From assembly GCA_015231605.1 (NCBI GenBank), contig JADGBG010000009.1:1-50839 (forward strand): a stretch of DNA of 50,839 nucleotides, read 5' to 3'. The translations under genes were made by a program, and so were the position numbers. This document shows, one piece after another, positions 45,809-50,839 of this stretch. This stretch comes from Alphaproteobacteria bacterium. GTDB taxonomy: Bacteria > Pseudomonadota > Alphaproteobacteria > Rhodospirillales > Magnetovibrionaceae. Every line of letters starts with the position of its first letter. Position 1 is the stretch's first letter. The notes below the pieces were generated by a model that was not told the origin of the DNA, did not search any database, and saw only the letters and a list, made by a program, of their open reading frames with translations.

Positions 45809-48016
45809 TTATTCTTCGAAGTCCGGATGCGCCATGTATTCCGGCATCCATTCCTCGTGCGCGGATTTCAGCGCCGCCACGGATATGGTTTCGCCCGCGC
45901 CGATGATCAAGTCCGCGCCGCCCGTTTCCCCGATTTTTTGCGCAGGAACCCCGGCGGCGGCCGCGGCGGCCAACAGGGCCTCCGCGTCGCGGGTGGTGAC
46001 GAGGTAGCGCGCCTGGTCCTCGCCGAAAATCCAGGCGTGCAGCGGCAGGGCGCCGCTCAAATCTTCGATCTTCGCGCCGATGCCGGACGCCATCGCCATT
46101 TCCGCGACGCCCACGCCGAGGCCGCCGTCGGACAGGTCGTGACACGCAGTGACCGCCCCCGACAGGATTTGCGCGCGCACGAAGTCGCCATTGCGCCGTT
46201 CCGCCGCCAGATCGACCGGCGGCGGCGGGCCGTCCTTGCGGTCAAGCGTTTCCTGCAGGTACTGACTGGACCCCAAATGGCCCTTGGTCTCGCCGATCAG
46301 CACGACGGCTTCGCCAGCGGCCCGGAACGCCATGCCCACGGCCTGGTCCACGTCCTGGATCAGGCCCACGCCGCCGATGGTCGGGGTGGGCAGGATGCCG
46401 GCGCCGTTGGTTTCATTGTACAGCGACACGTTGCCCGAGATCACCGGGAAGTCCAGCGCCAGGCAGGCCGCCGACATGCCTTCGCACGCGCCGACGAACT
46501 GGCCCATGATTTCCGGGCGCTGCGGGTTGCCGAAGTTCATGTTGTCGGTGATCGCCATGGGCGTCGCGCCGGTGGCGGTGATGTTGCGATACGCCTCGGC
46601 CACGGCCTGCTTGCCGCCTTCGACCGGGTCGGCGAAGACGTAGCGCGGCGTGACGTCGGAGGTCATCGCCAGCGCCTTCTTCTTGCCGTGGATGCGCACC
46701 ATCGCCGCGTCGCCGCCGGGGCGGCCCTTGGCGGTGGTGTCGGCCATGACCATGTGGTCGTACTGTTCCCAAATCCAGCGCTTGGAGCAGCCGTTGTGCG
46801 AGCCCACCAGCGTTTCCAGCGCCGCCGTGATCGACAGCGGCGCGTCCACGGTGGCCGGGTCCAACGCCGCGCGCTTGGGCGTCGGGACCCACGGGCGGTC
46901 GTATTCCGGGCTGGCCGCAGCCAGCGGATCGATGGGCAGGTCGGCGACCATCTCGCCCTTGTGGAACAGGCGCATGCGGCCGGTGTCGGTGATCGTGCCG
47001 ATGATGGCGAAGTCCAGTTCCCACTTCTCGAAGATGGCCTTGGCCATCTCTTCCTTTCCGGGCTTCAGGACCATGAGCATGCGCTCCTGGCTTTCGGACA
47101 GCATCATTTCATAGGGCGTCATGTTCGGTTCGCGCTGGGGCACGGCGTCCAACTGCATGTCGATGCCGGTGCCGCCCTTGGACGCCATTTCGAACGACGA
47201 GGACGTCAGCCCCGCCGCGCCCATGTCCTGGATGGCGACGATGGCGTCGGTGGCCATCAGCTCCAGGCACGCTTCCAGCAACAGCTTTTCCGTGAACGGG
47301 TCGCCGACCTGGACGGTGGGGCGCTTTTCTTCCGAATCCTCGGTGAATTCGGCGGACGCCATGGTCGCGCCGTGGATGCCGTCGCGGCCGGTCTTGGACC
47401 CGACGTAGACCACCGGATTGCCGACGCCCGCGGCGGCGCAATAGAAGATGTTGTCGGCCTGGGCCAGACCCACGCACATGGCGTTGACCAGGATGTTGCC
47501 GTCGTAGCTGGGGTCGAATTCGCATTCGCCGCCGACCGTCGGCACGCCCATGCAGTTGCCGTAGCCGCCGATGCCTTCCACCACGCCGTGGACCAGGTGA
47601 CGGGTCTTGGCGTGTTCGGGCGAACCGAAGCGCAGCGCGTTGAGGTTGGCGATGGGACGCGCGCCCATGGTGAACACGTCGCGCATGATGCCGCCGACGC
47701 CCGTCGCCGCGCCCTGGTAGGGTTCGATGTAGCTGGGGTGGTTGTGGCTTTCCATCTTGAAGATGACGGCGTCGTTGTCGCCGATGTCAATGATGCCGGC
47801 GTTTTCGCCCGGGCCGCAGATGACCCATGGGGCCTTGGTCGGCAGGGTTTTCAGCCACTTCTTCGACGACTTGTACGAACAGTGCTCAGACCACATGACG
47901 GAAAAGATGCCGAGCTCGGTCATGTTCGGCTCGCGGCCCATGATGTCGAGCACCATCCGGTACTCTTCCTCGGTGAAGCCGTGTTCCTTGACGATTTCGG
48001 GGGTGATGTTGCTCAT
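45809..48016 (-). CDS. purL: Phosphoribosylformylglycinamidine synthase subunit PurL
   Basis: A 735-residue subunit that turns FGAR and ATP with ammonia into FGAM in purine synthesis. The two AIRS-like halves are complete: [40 protein letters not shown] and [20 protein letters not shown] in the first, and [29 protein letters not shown] and [17 protein letters not shown] in the second. The length is that of the small PurL that needs separate PurQ and PurS. PurQ is directly upstream, 15 bases away. The start has GGGGAGGAACC. Confidence 0.97.
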   Translation of the reverse strand: MSNITPEIVKEHGFTEEEYRMVLDIMGREPNMTELGIFSVMWSEHCSYKSSKKWLKTLPTKAPWVICGPGENAGIIDIGDNDAVIFKMESHNHPSYIEPYQGAATGVGGIMRDVFTMGARPIANLNALRFGSPEHAKTRHLVHGVVEGIGGYGNCMGVPTVGGECEFDPSYDGNILVNAMCVGLAQADNIFYCAAAGVGNPVVYVGSKTGRDGIHGATMASAEFTEDSEEKRPTVQVGDPFTEKLLLEACLELMATDAIVAIQDMGAAGLTSSSFEMASKGGTGIDMQLDAVPQREPNMTPYEMMLSESQERMLMVLKPGKEEMAKAIFEKWELDFAIIGTITDTGRMRLFHKGEMVADLPIDPLAAASPEYDRPWVPTPKRAALDPATVDAPLSITAALETLVGSHNGCSKRWIWEQYDHMVMADTTAKGRPGGDAAMVRIHGKKKALAMTSDVTPRYVFADPVEGGKQAVAEAYRNITATGATPMAITDNMNFGNPQRPEIMGQFVGACEGMSAACLALDFPVISGNVSLYNETNGAGILPTPTIGGVGLIQDVDQAVGMAFRAAGEAVVLIGETKGHLGSSQYLQETLDRKDGPPPPVDLAAERRNGDFVRAQILSGAVTACHDLSDGGLGVGVAEMAMASGIGAKIEDLSGALPLHAWIFGEDQARYLVTTRDAEALLAAAAAAGVPAQKIGETGGADLIIGAGETISVAALKSAHEEWMPEYMAHPDFEE

Positions 48017-48031
48017 GATTGGTTCCTCCCC

Positions 48032-48697
48032 TTAGGCCGCCAGGTGCTTGACCAGGGCGTCGAACAGCGGCTTGCCATCGATGCCGCCTTGCAACGGATC
48101 CACCAGGCGTTCCGGGTGGGGCATCATGCCCAGCACGTTGCCCTTCGCGTTGAACACGCCGGCGATGTCGTTGCGGCTGCCGTTGGGGTTCTTGACGTAA
48201 CGCAGCGCGACCTGACCCTCGCCTTCGATCCGCTTGAGGGTTTCGTCGTCGGCGAAGTAGTTGCCGTCGTGGTGCGCCACCGGATAGGTGATGATTTGGC
48301 CCTGGGAGTAGCCGTTGGTGAACGGGGTGTCGGCGCGCTCGACCTTCAGCGCCACGTCCTTGCAGATGAACTTGAGGTTGGCGTTGCGCATCAGAACGCC
48401 CGGCAACAGGCCGCTTTCACAGAGAATCTGGAAGCCGTTGCACACGCCCAGAACGTGGCCGCCGCGCTCGGCGTGCTTGACGACCTCGGCCATGATCGGC
48501 GAACGCGCCGCCATCGCGCCGCAACGCAGGTAGTCGCCATAGGAAAAACCACCCGGAATCGCGACCAAGTCATAGCCGGACAATTCGGTGTCGCGGTGCC
48601 ACACCATGTCGACGGGGGAGCCGATGGACTGCTCCAGCGCAACCTTCATGTCGCGGTCGCAGTTGGAGGCGGGAAAAACGATGACGCAGGCTTTCAC
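48032..48697 (-). CDS. purQ: Phosphoribosylformylglycinamidine synthase glutaminase subunit PurQ
   Basis: A 221-residue class I glutamine amidotransferase that supplies ammonia to PurL. It opens with [16 protein letters not shown], has [19 protein letters not shown], the nucleophile Cys in GVCNGFQIL and the catalytic His-Glu in MMPHPERL. The start is a GTG at 48697 with AAGG upstream; a GTG four codons earlier is a possible alternative. A longer open frame up to 49057 overlaps the opposing SGNH gene and is rejected. The usual purS gene is not found upstream of it. Confidence 0.96.
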   Translation of the reverse strand: MKACVIVFPASNCDRDMKVALEQSIGSPVDMVWHRDTELSGYDLVAIPGGFSYGDYLRCGAMAARSPIMAEVVKHAERGGHVLGVCNGFQILCESGLLPGVLMRNANLKFICKDVALKVERADTPFTNGYSQGQIITYPVAHHDGNYFADDETLKRIEGEGQVALRYVKNPNGSRNDIAGVFNAKGNVLGMMPHPERLVDPLQGGIDGKPLFDALVKHLAA

Positions 48698-48857
48698 GAT
48701 GAGCACCTTTTTCAGGGTTTCAAGCGGATTGTGTTTAGTATGGATTTCCGCGAAAAGCCAGGGTTGAGATGAATGGGCTTTTCCCTTTCGGTCATGCTGG
48801 TATGCTGGCCGCGCGAGAGATGGCGCGTAAACGGTTTTCAGCGTTGGGATAAATGGA

Positions 48858-50006
48858 ATGCGGCGGTTGGTGCGAGGGGTGAAAAACGGGTTCGCCATTA
48901 TCGTGATGGTGCTTTTATGCACCGAGATTTTCAGCGCCGTTTCCGTGGAAAGCGGGGCGATTCCCGCCCCCGCCCCATCATACGTGATGCCGGGCCTTGA
49001 TCCGTTTTGGGCCGACATCGACCCCAGTTTCGGGGTGTGGCATAGCCCCAACGTCACCTATATCCATAAAGCCGGTTGCTTCCGCGCCACGTACCGCACC
49101 AACGCGCATGGCATGCGTGACCGCGAGCGCGCTCTGGACGCACCGGCTCCACGCGCCGTGGTGCTGGGCGATTCGTTCGTTGAAGGATTCGGGTTGGAAC
49201 GCGACGAACGCTTCACCGATCGCCTGGAACGGAAAACAGGGGTGGAGCATCTGAATTTCGGGACGGCGGGTGATTTCGGCACGGTCCAGGAATGGCTGCT
49301 TTACGACACCCTGGCCAGCCGGTTTCGTCATGACCGGGTGATGGTCGTCATCCTGCCGCGTAACGATTTCGTCGACAACGATCCCGAATTCGGCCGTGTG
49401 TCCCACGCCCAGCGCTATCGGCCCTACGCCATCGCCAATGCCTCCGGTGGCTACGACATCGAATACCGCGACAAGGCGCACCTCAACGTTTGGGGCCGGA
49501 CCGAAGATCGGATGCGCAAGCAACGCCTGCGCGCCATGCGTCAGGTCCCAACCAACTATTCCTACGCGGTCAACGTCTTCAATTACATGAAGAAACTCAT
49601 TGCATTCCGCGCCGGCGGGGATGCGCCGGTCGATCCCGACCCGGAAGGGCGTGGCTCGGCCTACTGGAACTACACGCGGGACGGTCTGGACCGCATGACC
49701 TGGGCGCTGGAACGCATCGTCGAAAAAGCCGGGGAACGCCCGGTCGACCTGGTGCTCCTGCCGATGATGATCGACATTCTGGACGCGCGGAAAAAGAAAG
49801 AGACGCGCCCGCCCTTGACCCGTGACCTTGAAACGTTTTCCGACCGTTTCGACAATGTGCGTGTGCATGACCTGCTGCCCGATTTCACGGGGCTGAACGA
49901 TCCCCAGGCCATGTATCATCCTTGCGACGGCCACTGGAGCCCGCAAGGCGCGGCTCTGGCGGCGGAGGTCTTGGCTGGACGTATCTACGCCAGGACGGGA
50001 AATTGA
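48858..50006 (+). CDS. SGNH-fold hydrolase-like protein
   Basis: A 382-residue protein with an N-terminal hydrophobic helix (about 8-27) that is a signal anchor or signal peptide. The SGNH blocks are present: [13 protein letters not shown] (block I with the Ser nucleophile), [10 protein letters not shown] (Gly block), [10 protein letters not shown] (Asn block), and [16 protein letters not shown] (block V, Asp-His). Such proteins act as esterases or acetyltransferases on extracellular polysaccharides (AlgX/AlgJ-like). The next gene begins 14 bases after its stop and is probably co-transcribed. The purQ gene diverges from it. Confidence 0.83.
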   Translation: MRRLVRGVKNGFAIIVMVLLCTEIFSAVSVESGAIPAPAPSYVMPGLDPFWADIDPSFGVWHSPNVTYIHKAGCFRATYRTNAHGMRDRERALDAPAPRAVVLGDSFVEGFGLERDERFTDRLERKTGVEHLNFGTAGDFGTVQEWLLYDTLASRFRHDRVMVVILPRNDFVDNDPEFGRVSHAQRYRPYAIANASGGYDIEYRDKAHLNVWGRTEDRMRKQRLRAMRQVPTNYSYAVNVFNYMKKLIAFRAGGDAPVDPDPEGRGSAYWNYTRDGLDRMTWALERIVEKAGERPVDLVLLPMMIDILDARKKKETRPPLTRDLETFSDRFDNVRVHDLLPDFTGLNDPQAMYHPCDGHWSPQGAALAAEVLAGRIYARTGN

Positions 50007-50020
50007 GGAAGGCCTCGCGC

Positions 50021-50839
50021 ATGAACACACCGATCCGCGATCTTTGGTACGGGCTTCGATTCCGTCTGGCGCGTCCCCGCAAGAATTACGTGGAGGCGGC
50101 GCATTTTTACGCGCTCGACGACGCCAACCGGGCGGCGCTGCTGTTCAAGAAATCCGTGCGTTTTATCGAGCTGGAAATCTCCAGCTATTGCAACCGGGTG
50201 TGCGCGTATTGCCCCAACGTGTTCATCGACCGCCGTTCCGCCCAGCACTATATGGACGACGGCGTGTTCGACAACCTGATGCGCGCGCTGGGGCGGATCG
50301 GCTATGCGGGCGTGATCCGGCTGCACCGTTACAACGAGCCCCTGTCGGACCGCGACTACGCCATCCGCCGCATCCGCCAGATCCGCGCGGCCATTCCCGA
50401 CGCGGTGTTGGAGATTTATACCAACGGCGACTACCTCAAACACGACTACGTGGCCGAACTGCGCGATCTGGGGTGCCGCAAGATGTTCGTCAACGCCCAC
50501 GTCAACTGGGACGAATACGACGAGCAAAAGGGCTGGGACCACCTTGGCAAGCTGGTGGAGAAGCTGGGTTTCCCCCACCACGCCAACCCGGCCACGCCGA
50601 CCGAGATTTCGTACACCGTCGACGTCGGCGGCGGGATGGAATTCACCTACGCCATGAACAACTTTTATGGCGAAAACGCCGACGGCCGCGCCGTCGCCAG
50701 CGACCGGGGGCAGTCGTTGGACATCGCCACCGATTACGTGCGCACCGCGCCGTGCCTGCGTCCGTTCGACGAATTGCAGGTGGAATATACCGGAACGCTG
50801 GCGCCGTGCTGCCACATCCGCACCGACGTGCCCAAGCAC
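50021..50839 (+). CDS. Radical SAM/SPASM protein, truncated by the window end
   Basis: At least 273 residues; the frame is open to the last base. The radical SAM cluster motif is C-N-R-V-C-A-Y-C (ISSYCNRVCAYCPN), and the barrel continues with VIRLHRYNEPLSD and LEIYTNGDYL. CLRPFDELQVEYTGTLAPCC marks the start of a SPASM/twitch auxiliary cluster. The ATG at 50021 has GAGGAAGG upstream and follows the SGNH gene by 14 bases. SPASM enzymes modify peptides, sugars or lipids; with an SGNH partner a polysaccharide-related role is a guess. Confidence 0.85.
   Translation, partial: MNTPIRDLWYGLRFRLARPRKNYVEAAHFYALDDANRAALLFKKSVRFIELEISSYCNRVCAYCPNVFIDRRSAQHYMDDGVFDNLMRALGRIGYAGVIRLHRYNEPLSDRDYAIRRIRQIRAAIPDAVLEIYTNGDYLKHDYVAELRDLGCRKMFVNAHVNWDEYDEQKGWDHLGKLVEKLGFPHHANPATPTEISYTVDVGGGMEFTYAMNNFYGENADGRAVASDRGQSLDIATDYVRTAPCLRPFDELQVEYTGTLAPCCHIRTDVPKH

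Noticed and set aside
45482-48772. A 1096-residue open frame on the plus strand
   Set aside because: It covers grxD, bolA, purL and purQ in antisense, all of which have clear family motifs on the other strand.

Overview
The window reads as a stretch of chromosome from a motile alphaproteobacterium, most likely of the Rhodospirillales type. The evidence is a high-GC coding bias, a three-subunit proton-translocating transhydrogenase of the Rhodospirillum kind, an alphaproteobacterial CheZ, the ubiA/rsmE/gshA neighbourhood, and a purQ-purL-bolA-grxD run. No rRNA, tRNA, CRISPR array, insertion sequence or phage gene was recognised.

Layout. 1-1100: end of a CDF metal exporter, then a stand-alone CZB zinc-binding protein. 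1144-5029: a visibly GC-poorer block with a methyltransferase, a GT-C type membrane glycosyltransferase and a B12-binding radical SAM protein. 5139-8464: cyclophilin, CheZ, a small His/Pro-rich protein and pyruvate kinase. 8552-17475: a PAS histidine kinase with an odd Cys/His cluster, two transporters (AEC and EamA), a long-chain acyl-CoA ligase, oligopeptidase F, an unknown helical protein and a DUF3108 protein. 17620-20943: pntAA-pntAB-pntB and a YjdM/PhnA protein. 20959-25242: a periplasmic solute-binding protein, a membrane PAS histidine kinase and an EAL-CZB phosphodiesterase. 25512-32839: gshA, rsmE, ubiA, a GGCT-fold-like protein, a GAF-HD-GYP phosphodiesterase and ubiD. 32996-35715: a small hydrophobic protein, then an opposing operon of PilZ, VWA-TM-PilZ and coiled-coil proteins. 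35879-40269: a giant single-chain flavin/Fe-S oxidoreductase and glucokinase. 40263-45171: two diguanylate cyclases, one with a periplasmic c-type heme motif and one with two FixL-like PAS domains, separated by a decayed GGDEF fragment. 45172-48697: grxD, bolA, purL, purQ. 48858-50839: an SGNH-fold protein and a truncated radical SAM/SPASM gene.

How the parts fit. The strongest theme is cyclic-di-GMP. Between about 24 and 45 kb lie two phosphodiesterases (EAL and HD-GYP), two cyclases with intact GGEEF and I-sites, a cyclase remnant and two PilZ receptors. The sensory inputs predicted from sequence are zinc or redox (CZB), heme or oxygen (CxxCH and FixL-like PAS) and small ligands (GAF). The best candidate for an undescribed system is the pilZ / VWA-TM-PilZ / coiled-coil operon. 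It would connect a cytoplasmic c-di-GMP receptor through one membrane helix to a periplasmic metal-dependent adhesion-type domain. All functions are inferred from motifs read by eye; no database search was run.
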